The translations under genes and the position numbers were made by a program. Positions 45,738 to 57,283 of a stretch of 64,000 nucleotides of DNA are shown here, piece by piece (the first letter of the stretch is position 1; every line of letters starts with the position of its first letter). The notes under the pieces are model-generated. The model did not search any database. It was not told the origin of the DNA and was given only the letters and a program-made list of their open reading frames with translations. The stretch is from Dolomedes plantarius. Taxonomy: Eukaryota; Arthropoda; Arachnida; Araneae; Dolomedidae. The stretch is from contig OU015500.1 in assembly GCA_907164885.2 (NCBI GenBank), forward strand, positions 49,817,533-49,881,532, given 5' to 3'.

Positions 45738-48519
45738 GACTGGTAGATTAGTTGCACGTACTTCCCTGAACCACTGAATCTAAGATTTATCATGTGTAAT
45801 CGAATTTTTCATTTTGTATTTTGGAACGTTTCTCCGAATGGACTTTACATTCACGATGATATCTAAATATTGCATCGTTGTTTTGTAGAATTCCTTGAAG
45901 TGTTAGTTCCAAGATCTTAGTTTCACACACAAGCACATAAAAGTTAGACTTTTTGTGTGTTTGTGTGTGGAACGGGAGTGGGCAGGGGGGGGGGGTTAAT
46001 TCTTCCTTTTAAACTTCGTCCATTTTAAAAGAAAACTAGTTGATACCCGTCAAAACATAACGGCTAGATAGTAAATGAATGTACTAATACACAAATTATT
46101 CTCAACACATCATTCCCAAATGTTGAAAATCATAATAATGCGCAGAAACAAATTAATGTATTTAAGCGGCCTCGTGCTCAGTGAGTATCCAAAGCCAGAT
46201 TTAAAAATGTCAATGAGCATGCACAGAGAGCAATTTTTTTAATTGTAAATTTTTGATAATTAAACAGCGCGAATTAAGCAATTTCCATCAGGTTTAATCG
46301 TACATTTCACAAACATAATTATCATAAAAATAAAAATGGCAGAGATAGATCTAGAGAGACTCCTTGGAATAAACTTGTTTATCATTAAAACATATCACTG
46401 AGCATGCGCCGAAATCAATTTTTTTTAATTGTAAATTATCGCTAATTAAGAGAAATTGCGGTTACAAAAACCAAATTTGACAAATCTACAGATTACAATC
46501 TTTACGTTTAACACCAAAATGAAGTAAATGGATGCAGTAGTTTTCTCTCACGGACTGCCCAAAAAGTCGGCTTAGCAACTTAAATATATAGATTACAAAT
46601 ATGTTAGTTCGGTTAAGTTCTGAACAGCAAGTCCTCTCACTAAAATAACCACTGATAGTTAACTTAAAAATATCATCTATCTTGCCCAATTCATCAGGTC
46701 GCGTCAGCTTCTCTTTGGGCATAAATTCATAGTACTCGCGAGGGTTTAGACTATGGTAATTATTTCATGTTCCATTTACATTTAACGCCAATGACTTGAA
46801 TATTAATAAGCTATGATCCTTCGAAAAATATATATATCGATCGGTTTTTTGTTATAAAATTTAGTATTTCCCCTGCATCACCACTTTAAATAACACGCAT
46901 TTAATGAAATTTCGTGTTTGTGGGTTAATTCGAAAGACCTTGACCAATGATGAAGAGATCATCCCGAAAATAACATAAGAATAGCCAAAAACATTCTTAG
47001 CAATCATATTCATGATGTGTACTGTATGGCGAGTTAAAATATAATAAGACTGAACCTAAGTGCTCATTTTTCATTCTGGCGCCACCTTAAGAGGTTATGA
47101 GGGCGAGTGGGTAGTAGACCTAAAAGAAGTGTTCCCTGTGGTGGTACGGATCCTAAGAGGGTGGGGCGTTGCCCTCTTCAGTAAATGATCTTATGTCTTG
47201 AGGCAGATTGTTTTCGCTTATCTGCGTTGTTGAAAGACGTGTTACTGTTCCTCCTGGTGAAGAGAAAATCCCCTCTAGACCAATTCTTCCATCAAATCCT
47301 TCCCGGAGAGGTTGCAATTCCCTGGTTGAGAGAGGTCTTTGTGCAGGATGCCATCAAACAATTGGAAGCGTCATTTAAACCACCAAATATTATTAACAGG
47401 GAACTTTTGAAAACCGTGTTTCAATATTTACGGTATAAGATTGTATGTTTGAACTGGTCTACGTGATAGAGCAATAAGTCAATGGGAATAGTTTCTTATC
47501 AAGTTATTTTCGAGTTGTTGTTTCTCGGGCTGTGAAACGTATTTTTTCAGTAAAGTTAGACATATCTTTTCCTCGTTTCTCACTGTTCATATGTTATGAA
47601 GAATTCAAGGTCATTTCGATATTGCTTTGAAGTAGAGGTATCTTTTGACGTAACTCAATTAAATATTTCAATATATTCGTTTAATTCATAAATCAAGAAT
47701 CGGAACTAATTATTCCTGGTTGTTGAGCTCAAGGCAGTTACTTCTTGAATTTTTTTTTTTTTAATTAATTTTTTTTTTAAACAGAATTTTTGGCTGCTAT
47801 TTCATTTTTCTAAGATGGTCTGACATTTTCCATTCTTTTTCTCAGCTTATAGCTAGCACTGTTTAGGTAAAAAAATCAATAATTTTACCCTAAATAACTC
47901 TTCTCTCAGTCGACAGATGGCAGCGACGAAATTTGAAAGGAACTCATGTAATGTCTAATCGTCACTATTAATAAACTATGATATTATAAATGACGCAACT
48001 ACCGTTCATGTTTTCATCATTTTTTTACGGGCGAATTTTCGCTAAATCTGGATACCTTTGAATTTTATTTTATTTTAGCATATTTTTATTGGGTATTTGC
48101 CAAAAACTAGAAAAAACGCCAAACGGTACTTAATCAATACGATAGCTGTAACAAACACTAATTCAATAACCTTTGCTCTGGCCTTAACGAAACTTGTTTT
48201 ATTCTGTTTCTGCTACCCTCAGGAGTATCGTATTTTTACAAACAATTTATTTTGTTCTATTAAATCGGAGAAAAGTGATACTGGAGTTCTTGTACTATAT
48301 ATAGATGTTCACGTGTCAGAGTAGATGCACAATTTATTTGTTTGAAAATAATTAATGCCTTCCTTCAACGCATTAAGTAGTCTGGCTTCTCGCTCCTAAC
48401 CTCAAGTACCTTTTAAGTATTTTACGGCGGGAATAGTGAGTTTGATTGCTTTATCATGGTTAACTTACTCGATGCAACAGGACCAAAATTACCAAAGAAA
48501 TACGAAAAAAAAATTTTTT
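45738..48519. other. intron spacer; one unexplained ORF
   Basis: Mostly AT-rich DNA with a G-run at 45987. A 93-codon plus frame (47185-47466) is described separately. No other feature is supported. Confidence 0.4.
47185..47466 (+). CDS. unidentified ORF, 93 codons
   Basis: The open frame includes LVKRKSPLDQFFHQILPGEV and WLREVFVQDAIKQLEASFKP. Its composition is more protein-like than most frames here and it lies in a GC-richer patch (47090-47460). I recognise no family. It could be a remnant of a transposon gene or an exon; acceptor-like cag occurs at 47178-47180, and a weak donor-like gtataag near 47432. It lies inside the PDZ-gene intron, which argues against a host exon of that gene unless alternatively spliced. 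Confidence 0.2.
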   Translation: MILCLEADCFRLSALLKDVLLFLLVKRKSPLDQFFHQILPGEVAIPWLREVFVQDAIKQLEASFKPPNIINRELLKTVFQYLRYKIVCLNWST

Positions 48520-48569
48520 TTTCAGGTAGTCTCTTCCAACGAAACCACCACGGGTTACTAACGTAGGAT
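48520..48569 (-). repeat. dispersed repeat R1, copy 2, left part
   Basis: Reverse-complement match to about 16945-16990 (shared ttcaggtagtctcttc and aacgtag). It continues at 55490-55645 on the far side of the LTR element, so the element inserted into this repeat. Confidence 0.75.
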
Positions 48570-49836
48570 TGCTGGCTCTTTAAGCCAGCAAAAGGTTTTC
48601 GCAGATTTGTTAAAAGCTACAAGGCATTTCAAGATTCTTTTATGCATTGTAAAACGTAGCGAAAGGAAAAAAAAGAGTCAGTATAAGAAAAGGCCTTTTA
48701 CATAAGTTTAAAAGATTGTTAGAAAAGGGAAAGGTACGCAATAAAAATATATTTATGGTAAAGAGGGGAAAACGTTGCAGAATAGCGCGGTGTCCTTTGA
48801 CTTAGTAACCGATGAATTACCCCCATAAGAAGGCCCAGTAGTAAGCTAGAATCGCGGCTAGTTAAAAGACCCCCCATGATAAAAGAGTTGCGTTGGACGA
48901 GGGTCAGTCGAAAAAGCCCCTTTAGAATAAGGAATAAGAATTGAAAGGATTGTAGTGAAATTTACGCAACAATAGCAGTATTGTCGGATCATGGTCAGGA
49001 AAAGATGTTATAAAACTGACCAGGTGTTAGAAAATAAAATATAAGAAAATGTAGAAAGGAGCAGGGGAAAAATGTGAAAGAATATGAAAATGTTTAGTAT
49101 AGGTCCAATGAGAAGTGTGATTTTAATAAAAGAGAAATATTAGGGCCACTAGAAAAGGGTTTTAAGACGTAGGTGGAGTTTATATGGAGAAGAAAATACT
49201 GTGATTGGAAGGTGAAAACATGTATGCAAAAAGTTGAGATAAATATTAAGGGGTAGAAATGATACAGAGAGAGAGAAAGTTTTCAGAGAGTTAGAGAGAG
49301 AGTGTGCAGAGGATATAGAGGTGTGCAGAGGGCGAATAGCCTACGGGCTTGCCCTGTGGTGGACTCTCGAGTCCACCCTGCCCCTTTACCTACAACCATG
49401 AGCGAAAAAGATGGAACAATGTTAATGTTCCCGTAGCAACGCCGAATTGGGGTAAGTCAGTCTCTACATTTCTGTTGCCTGTTGACAGTACTATTTTAAG
49501 ATTTAAATTTAAATAAAAATCCCGTAAATGATACATACCTTGTTTTATCCGGTGAGGACCCAATTTGATCAAATAATCATTTTTATACTGTAATTTAACT
49601 GTTTATTTGTGTAATAAATATTCGTTGTTAATTTTTAAATATTGGTCCTCATCATTTATATAAAAACATTTAAGTTGTGTCTATCTTCTCTACAGTGTTT
49701 ACATGCTGGGGTTATAACGAACCTGGGTAATTAAGTAATGGGTAATAATTAATAAGTAATCAAACCCTGTGAATATTTTAACTTTAATCTTTTAAAACTT
49801 TAAACGGCACAAAACCCATTTTTTTCCGCCCCAGCA
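48570..49836 (+). repeat. 5' LTR of the coding-less element
   Basis: Nearly identical to 54225-55489 over the first about 1180 bp (for example c/t at about 48828). It contains a hairpin-like ggtggactctcgagtccacc (about 49361-49380), GA-rich runs (49264-49318) and an AATAAA at about 49612, followed by about 225 bp, which fits U3-R-U5 order. The 60-codon minus frame recurs in both LTRs and is not a gene. Confidence 0.85.
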
Positions 49837-49838
49837 AA

Positions 49839-49852
49839 TGGTTGCCGTGACC
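49839..49852 (+). other. candidate primer-binding site
   Basis: TGGTTGCCGTGACC starts with the TGG complementary to tRNA CCA. It resembles a tRNA-His site (TGGTGCCGTGAC) with one extra T, so the tRNA assignment is weak. Confidence 0.45.
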
Positions 49853-52800
49853 ATTCCATTTGATTTCTGTAATCACTTGGGTATTAAAAAGAAAATTTTT
49901 CCTATAAGGATATTAATTTTTATAGTGGATAACTGTAGAGAAAAAAAAAAAAAAAATATAGACACAGTAAATATTTATTTTTTTTTTCATTAGTTTAAAT
50001 TAGGATTTTTTTTTGACATATTGTATACTATGATGATACAATTTTTTTTTATTATTAATTGTTTTAATTCTTGATCAAATACAAGAATTTAAATTATTTT
50101 CTTAATGTGTTTAAAATTGTGAATACCTGTATTGGCATATCGTTATTATTATAAAATGTATGTGTTTTAATATTTCTTTCAAATTTATATATTATATATT
50201 ATATATATATCGGAAAAAATTTATTATTATATGCACATTTCTGTCAGTAGAATATATGTATATCAAGTTTTTTTTTTTGATTAACATGCCTGACTCTTAG
50301 AGTCTAATGCCTGATTCTTTAGGTAATTTATTGGGAAAATTAGTAGAATTTAGCAATTTTATTTCAATTTGACATGTGTGTGACTTTAGTCCAGAAATTT
50401 TTTTTTGTGTATCTTAAAATTTTTATTTTTATATTATGTCGTACTTTTAAGAGCAATGATATAATTAGTATATAAATGGTTAAGAGAATTTTTTTTCTTG
50501 ATAGAAAATCATGTTTTAATGTGTTATAATTGTGTTTTGATATATACCGTTAATGGGTTTCCGATTTCGAAATTTCATTAGGATTTTATGCATGTATATA
50601 ATTTTTTTTTCTTTCTTTCTATGTGTTTGCTATAAAATTTCTATTAAGATTTTAGGATTTATGTGTTCGTAGTTAGGATGTAATTAGACTATGTTGATAT
50701 CTTTATCTTCTGTGATTAAAGTTTAAATTGTGCATGCTTATGGTACAAAAAATGGTTAAGGAGGATATTATTTTTTTTTTAGACGTTTGAATTTCCTTTA
50801 TTGTTTTAATGTATTTAGTGTATTATATCGACGCCCGTAGTCGCACTATTTAAATCCCAATTTAGGGAAAGGCGAAAAATAGTGCACGATTTGCACTGTT
50901 TAGTGGGCAAAAATTGGTCACTTTCTAAAGAATTGTGCTCTCATAAGAGGGGGCGAAGAATAGAATATTGCCCTTCGAAGAGAGGGGAGTGCAGTTGCGG
51001 TTTTTGTTCCTTTTCAAGTTTCTCCTGCGTTCCGTTTTGGCCGGGAGAGAAGAGGGAAATTCTTTTCACAGTAGCTATGAATTAGAGCTATAGTGATAGA
51101 GCGAAGCATCGGGTTTTCGAATTGCGTATAGTTATGTACTGTTTGCTTGTTGTTCCTCGATGGGGGGAGTCAAACAATATCTTCAGGCCGTGCTGAGTAC
51201 GGTTTAAAGAAAGTAGAAGCGAAACGTATCTCTTTTGCTTTTTATTTACTCTTTTTTATTATTTATGTAATTACTTTTATTGCGTTTTCTGTTTTCTTTT
51301 TTTTTAAACTCATTTTCTATGTCTATTATTAATGAGTGAATTTAACATAATAATGAATAGGAATGGGGATTACTGAATGAATTTTGATTTTCTGAAAATT
51401 GGCTCCTATAAGAGGAGAACAGATGAAATTCACAATCGCTTCACTTACAATTAACTCTCTGGTTCGTAAATTTATAAGACGATATTTGATCGTTGCGGAC
51501 AGACAACGGAGATCAGTGAAGAATGGAATTTTTTCGAAATTTCCCACGCGAGAATCGCGATTTTCTGAATTTCGTTCTTATGAATGGAGATGCGACGCAC
51601 CTCTTAGCGTTATCTTTTATTTTTTTAATTTTTTTTCTTGTTCTTACATACGTTTCTTTCTTTTGCTATTTATTATTTATATGTGTTTATTATTATTGTT
51701 TCATTTCAATTTGTTATTAATTAATTTCTTTTTGTAAATACTTAATGCATTTTAAATTAGACAATTATCTGTCGTTTCTTAGCCTTAACTTTAATCGAAT
51801 GTCAATTGTCATGTCAATAAGAGAGTTATAACACATAATTTTTTTTTCCTCTCTCGTCATAATTTTCCCTATCATTATACTAGGGTTCTCTTTTATTTTT
51901 TGAAAAAAATCGAAATATACAATTTCTCTCCTTTCTTTTGCTTTTATTACTCATCTCATGTTTCAAAAATTTAGTTTGCATTTTTGTTTAACTCTAAAAT
52001 AACAAATCAAAAACAAAATAAATTTTAAAATTTTGGATGTAACTTCTAATATATCTTGTTTTGGCGGACTGATCACCTGTCATTGTTGTTCGTATATATA
52101 GATTTTGCGTTCACTTTCTTTATTATAAATATTTTTTTTTCTCTAACACAGTACATGAATGCATAAACAGGCATTCTACAGAAATGTGTATATATAATGT
52201 GTGTATAATAATAGTAGTATTATTAATAATGATAATAATGAGGATGTGTTACAATATCATTAGATATTTGGTTGTTTTATACAAAGGTATGCCATAATAG
52301 ATATTCATTTATGTAATTAATCATTTTTTTTCTTCTCCCTAATTCTTTATGAATATAAGAGGAAATTTTTATATTTTACATTATAAGAGAATAATGTCTT
52401 AATTTAATGACTAACAATTATTAATTATACAGTTATTTTAATTTTACCCTTTAAACGACTAAGAATTTTTTTTGTACTGTCAATTCAACATGAATTGTAA
52501 GATAGACTTTACCCTATAGCTCAATGTTGTCTACTTTTGGTGCTTTCCTGGCTACCACAATTTTTGTTTAACCTTTCAAGTTGCTGTTTAAAGCTCTCAT
52601 CATGAAGTCACATGAGTGATGTTGCTCTAGTAGCACAAGAACTTTAAAAATCTCCACATTGCGGCCGAGTTTTAAGGCCAGCAGTGTCGTGTACGAGTTA
52701 TTCGTCGAGTCATCGGGCGAGCGGTTCATGCCACGGAGAGTGAGATTGATTGCAGTCTCCTACGTTTTACGACGATTTCTAGATTTTGCGGAATGTACGA

Positions 52801-54224
52801 CAGTGTTTGTTTTCATCTACAGAGGGACGTGCATCTTGTTGACCTTCATTATCCTGTAATAATCGACAGCGGCGCTCGCTTCTCATCGACAGTGCGCTTG
52901 CGGATAGTGCACGAGCTACAGTTGATTATTCTTGCCCGTATGAGTGTTACCCAACTCTTTAGGTCTTACGATTGTACTGTGGACGTTGCTGGAGTAATTC
53001 AACATGCCACGGACAATTTTCCCGTCCAAGAACTTTATGTGTTCACCAGAACCTAGCTCTTAATCCGTCGACACTGTTCATCGACTAACTTCAGAATTTT
53101 CCGTTGTGAGTGCTGTCATTTCAAGAACTATATATATTCCATAGAACATTTTTCCTTACAGTGGATTCAACGTTTTATACAAGTTTCCCCCCAAAAAAAT
53201 GGTTACTTGATGTTGTTTATCCCGTTAAATATATACTCAGGACATTAATTATTTTAAATTCATTTCTTTATTCTAAACCAGTTATTTTTATTTGCACTTT
53301 ATATATTATATTATGATGCTTTAATTCTTATACCCATTTCTTTTGCATACCTTCAGCTCAAGAATTAGTATTAATTACTTTTAGGTACAAAATGTTATTT
53401 ATGAAGGTTATCAGTATTGAATTTACTAAGAATTTTGTTTCATTATGATTGGCATTGCATACTTCGTCTATGCTATTGGCAATTATTTTCCAATCATTTA
53501 CACTCTGGAAAATATTTTTTTAAAAATTATTTATAACTCAGTATTATCTGTTTCATTTATTTTTTCAAGCAACTCCTATATATTATGATTAGGCTAATTT
53601 TTTAAACTAATTTTTTTTTGTGTCTTTCTCAAGCCCAAGAGTTACTTTTAATTATATTTTAGCTACAAAATGTTATTTAGGTTGGTTACCAGTATGCATA
53701 TACGCTACGAGTTGCTTCTAGTAAGCTTATTTTAACATTGGTTATATCAATTTTTTTTTCAGCAACTCAGATTTTGTGTGTGGGCATTATTTATAATTTT
53801 ATTGTACTCTTTTAATTTATTCATTCTTATTTATGCTTTATATTATATTATTACTGGATAATTTTCCCCTATATTAATACCTATTTTTTTTAAACACTTT
53901 AAGCACAAGTGTTACAATCAGGATTAATTTTGGAAAAAGAAGCCATTTATCTTGGTTGAAAGTGTTAAATTTTACTAAGAATATTATCCTAACGAGTCTA
54001 CTTTTACATTGATTAGAATTTGATAAATTTTTTTTGTGTGTGTTGTATATATATAACCTGGTATTTTTGTGCTATATATGTATGTTTATCATTTAAATTT
54101 GGGTCCTCCACCAGTTAGTAGTAGGTCTCTCAACCAATTAGGTATTAAATCTCAAATTGGGACTTACAACTTTTTTTTCTTTTTTTAAAAATTTTTTTTC
54201 TTTTTCTGAGACTTTTGTGAGTAT
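49853..54224 (+). other. non-coding interior of the LTR element
   Basis: AT-rich with many T-runs. Open frames such as 51399-51737 end in Phe/Leu/Ile runs and look spurious. One GC-richer block (52650-53060) stands out. Confidence 0.6.
52650..53060 (+). other. GC-richer block inside the coding-less LTR element
   Basis: About 400 bp of balanced composition in a 4.4 kb AT-rich interior. Two overlapping plus frames are open (52659-52859; 52793-53056, including VIIDSGARFSSTVRLRIVHE). I recognise no protein. It could be a decayed gag remnant, captured host sequence or a structured RNA (packaging) region. Confidence 0.3.
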
Positions 54225-55489
54225 TGCTGGCTCTTTAAGCCAGCAAAAGGTTTTCGCAGATTTGTTAAAAGCTACAAGGCATTTCAAGATTCTTTTATGC
54301 ATTGTAAAACGTAGCGAAAGGAAAAAAAAGAGTCAGTATAAGAAAAGGCCTTTTACATAAGTTTAAAAGATTGTTAGAAAAGGGAAAGGTACGCAATAAA
54401 AATATATTTATGGTAAAGAGGGGAAAACGTTGCAGAATAGCGCGGTGTCCTTTGACTTAGTAACCGATGAATTACCCCCATAAGAAGGTCCAGTAGTAAG
54501 CTAGAATCGCGGCTAGTTAAAAGACCCCCCATGATAAAAGAGTTGCGTTGGACGAGGGTCAGTCGAAAAAGCCCCTTTAGAATAAGGAATAAGAATTGAA
54601 AGGATTGTAGTGAAATTTACGCAACAATAGCAGTATTGTCGGATCATGGTCAGGAAAAGATGTTATAAAACTGACCAGGTGTTAGAAAATAAAATATAAG
54701 AAAATGTAGAAAGGAGCAGGGGAAAAATGTGAAAGAATATGAAAATGTTTAGTATAGGTCCAATGAGAAGTGTGATTTTAATAAAAGAGAAATATTAGGG
54801 CCACTAGAAAAGGGTTTTAAGACGTAGGTGGAGTTTATATGGAGAAGAAAATACTGTGATTGGAAGGTGAAAACATGTATGCAAAAAGTTGAGATAAATA
54901 TTAAGGGGTAGAAATGATACAGAGAGAGAGAAAGTTTTCAGAGAGTTAGAGAGAGAGTGTGCAGAGGATATAGAGGTGTGCAGAGGGCGAATAGCCTACG
55001 GGCTTGCCCTGTGGTGGACTCTCGAGTCCACCCTGCCCCTTTACCTACAACCATGAGCGAAAAAGATGGAACAATGTTAATGTTCCCGTAGCAACGCCGA
55101 ATTGGGGTAAGTCAGTCTCTACATTTCTGTTGCCTGTTGACAGTACTATTTTAAGATTTAAATTTAAATAAAAATCCCGTAAATGATACATACCTTGTTT
55201 TATCCGGTGAGGACCCAATTTGATCAAATAATCATTTTTATACTGTAATTTAACTGTTTATTTGTGTAATAAATATTCGTTGTTAATTTTTAAATATTGG
55301 TCCTCATCATTTATATAAAAACATTTAAGTTGTGTCTATCTTCTCTACAGTGTTTACATGCTGGGGTTATAACGAACCTGGGTAATTAAGTAATGGGTAA
55401 TAACTAATTAGTAATCAAACCCTGTTTATTTTAATCATAAATATTGAAAAATCTTTTAAAAACAAAACCCATTTTTTTCCGCCCCAGCA
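54225..55489 (+). repeat. 3' LTR of the coding-less element
   Basis: Partner of 48570-49836. The two differ at only scattered bases up to about 55423. A block of about 30-45 bp is then dissimilar (55424-55462 against 49770-49812) before both end in the same acaaaaccc...ccgccccagca segment. Confidence 0.85.
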
Positions 55490-55645
55490 AATTACTTATC
55501 GTCGCTTACCTTTTTAAAACATTTTGGTACTTTTCTGTTTACTGCTACGGGTTTGGCGCGCTGCCAAAATTATAACTCGCGACGACGGTGAAATTTTGCT
55601 TTCCGGAGAACCGTTATTGAGGAACGTAATACTACGTTAAAAAAA
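55490..55645 (-). repeat. dispersed repeat R1, copy 2, right part
   Basis: Matches the reverse complement of about 15860-15985 plus the gataagtaat segment at 16928. Landmarks are gggtttggcgcgctgcc, aactcgcgacg and aggaacgtaat. It continues the repeat interrupted by the LTR element. Confidence 0.75.
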
Positions 55646-56746
55646 AGTGTAGATAGTATCTTACCGCAAATCCACTCTATTTTGTCCTTTTCATTTGTTA
55701 ACGATTTTCAACAATTAACAGAAAGTATATTGGTGAATCGAAGCTAAATGTTGCTTCTCATAATTCCAAACACAGTAAATCACGTTTCAAAGCAATATAG
55801 GATAGTTTTATATATTTTAACTAGAAATATGGGATTTCTTGTGTTTGCAAACACAATAAATCCCATGATTCAAAAAAGTCTCACCGAGAACAGAAAGCTC
55901 TGTGGTTATACGATCTGCCATTCAAAAAGCGAATCTTTTTGACTCTCAGATTTACTCCTAGACATGGATCGTCGATTGAAGGGAATTTGCGTCCGTCACT
56001 CTCCTAAGCTCGTTGCGATGGCTTATAAATGTCCTCATCAATCACTTATAATATTGTCTCCACTGTTCATTTTTTCACCTGTTTTTATTCGCCTGCTATG
56101 AGGCAAAAGAGTAGATCGAAATGTTCCTAGAATATTAGTCTTTTAAATTCTGTGATGAGGATCAATTACACGTTTTCGGATTTAACATGCGGGAGAGTTC
56201 AGGCAGGGTGCATCGGGTGGCATATCAGATGTCCAATCCCATGCTATGGAGAATTTCAATGTTTGACGCTATCTAATGATTTAACCAAATGCATATTTTA
56301 ATGGAAGAAAATCTTTATATGCTGCACTGGAACTTTTCAAAATATTTTTGAGAAATTATTTTAATTTTAGAGCGAGAGACATCAGTTGTTTAACCGTTCT
56401 GTAAAAAAAAATAACTACTGAAAATCTCAAGATTTGTAAAACTAAACGCATTTTATTTTAACAAGTACTTTCAGGTGGCAAAATTTTTGAACAACGAAAT
56501 ACGCACGTGTGTTTAGAAATATATATATTGAGTTTCCGATTACTAAACGGGGTTTGAATTTCTTCGAGGCTAACATAATTTAAACGAAAAATTCAAAATA
56601 GCATCTTTCTAGGCAGAGGGGAGAGGGGTCTCAGAGGGCACCCCCCCCCCCCAGAAAAGTTTTCATGGTGTTTTTTATGTTATTACAATTCTAATTATCA
56701 AAACCCCCAGGACTCCCCATTGAAAGTTTTTCTGACCAAGTCACTT
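55646..56746. other. intron spacer, no feature seen
   Basis: AT-rich DNA. C-run at 56640-56652. No coding sequence recognised. Confidence 0.45.
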
Positions 56747-56754
56747 TTCTAAGA

Positions 56755-56952
56755 CAGCGATTCTCAACTAGTGGTCCGTGGGACGTTTTCACGTGGTCCG
56801 TGAAATATTGGTCTTTCGGCATAATAATAATAAAAATGTATGTAGTAGACCTAGGCCTGTACAGATTTTCATTTATTTTAGTGTATGTGATCCGCCATTG
56901 ATTTGGTAAGGCATCTGGCGGTCCTTAGGTATGAAAAGGTTGAGAATCACTG
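56755..56952. mobile_element. hAT MITE, 198 bp
   Basis: Ends are CAGCGATTCTCAACTAGTGG and, reverse-complemented, CAGTGATTCTCAACCTTTTC, a classic hAT terminus. An 8-bp target duplication TTCTAAGA / TTCTAAGG flanks it (56747-56754, 56953-56960). No ORF. Confidence 0.93.
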
Positions 56953-57115
56953 TTCTAAGGTATATAGTAATTGAGCCAGCAACATAAAATAATATCACGA
57001 AACGCCGTTCACACCCAACGTGCTTTAAGCCACAGCCTTCAAAGAAAATGAACTTTTCGTAAACAATTAATGGCGGCTTTACTTTGTCACATATATGAAA
57101 TGAATATCTAATGTT

Positions 57116-57275
57116 CAGCAGCGTACGCAGAAATTTTCAGGGGGGGGGGGGGTTTACTATGAAAGAGTAGTTTTGAGCAATCAGCGCAAAGCTTAAACCT
57201 AATTAAATAATATATGTAATCAGAACCAATGGGGGGGTTAACCCCCATCACCCCCCTCCCCTGCGTACGCCACTG
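57116..57275. mobile_element. hAT MITE, 160 bp
   Basis: Ends are CAGCAGCGTACGCAG and, reverse-complemented, CAGTGGCGTACGCAG, followed inward by G-runs and C-runs. The 8-bp duplication is CTAATGTT / CTAATATT (57108-57115, 57276-57283). No ORF. Confidence 0.9.
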
Positions 57276-57283
57276 CTAATATT

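Larger units (their letters stand above)
48570..55489 (+). mobile_element. LTR-flanked element without recognisable coding sequence
   Basis: Direct repeats of about 1266 bp (48570-49836 and 54225-55489) enclose 4.4 kb. LTR ends are TGCTGG...CCAGCA, an inverted hexamer. A primer-site-like TGGTTGCCGTGACC starts 2-3 nt inside the left LTR (49839-49852), which sets plus polarity. No clear polypurine tract precedes the right LTR. The interior is AT-rich with no frame above 112 codons and no gag or pol motif, so it resembles a large retrotransposon derivative moved in trans. Flanks join to the R1 sequence seen uninterrupted at 16922-16990, giving an empty-site reference with a 2-3 bp duplication (AT/ATT). 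Confidence 0.8.

Noticed and set aside
49390..49572. 60-codon ORF repeated at 55045-55227
   Set aside because: Same reason: present in both LTRs of the coding-less element, with no protein signature.
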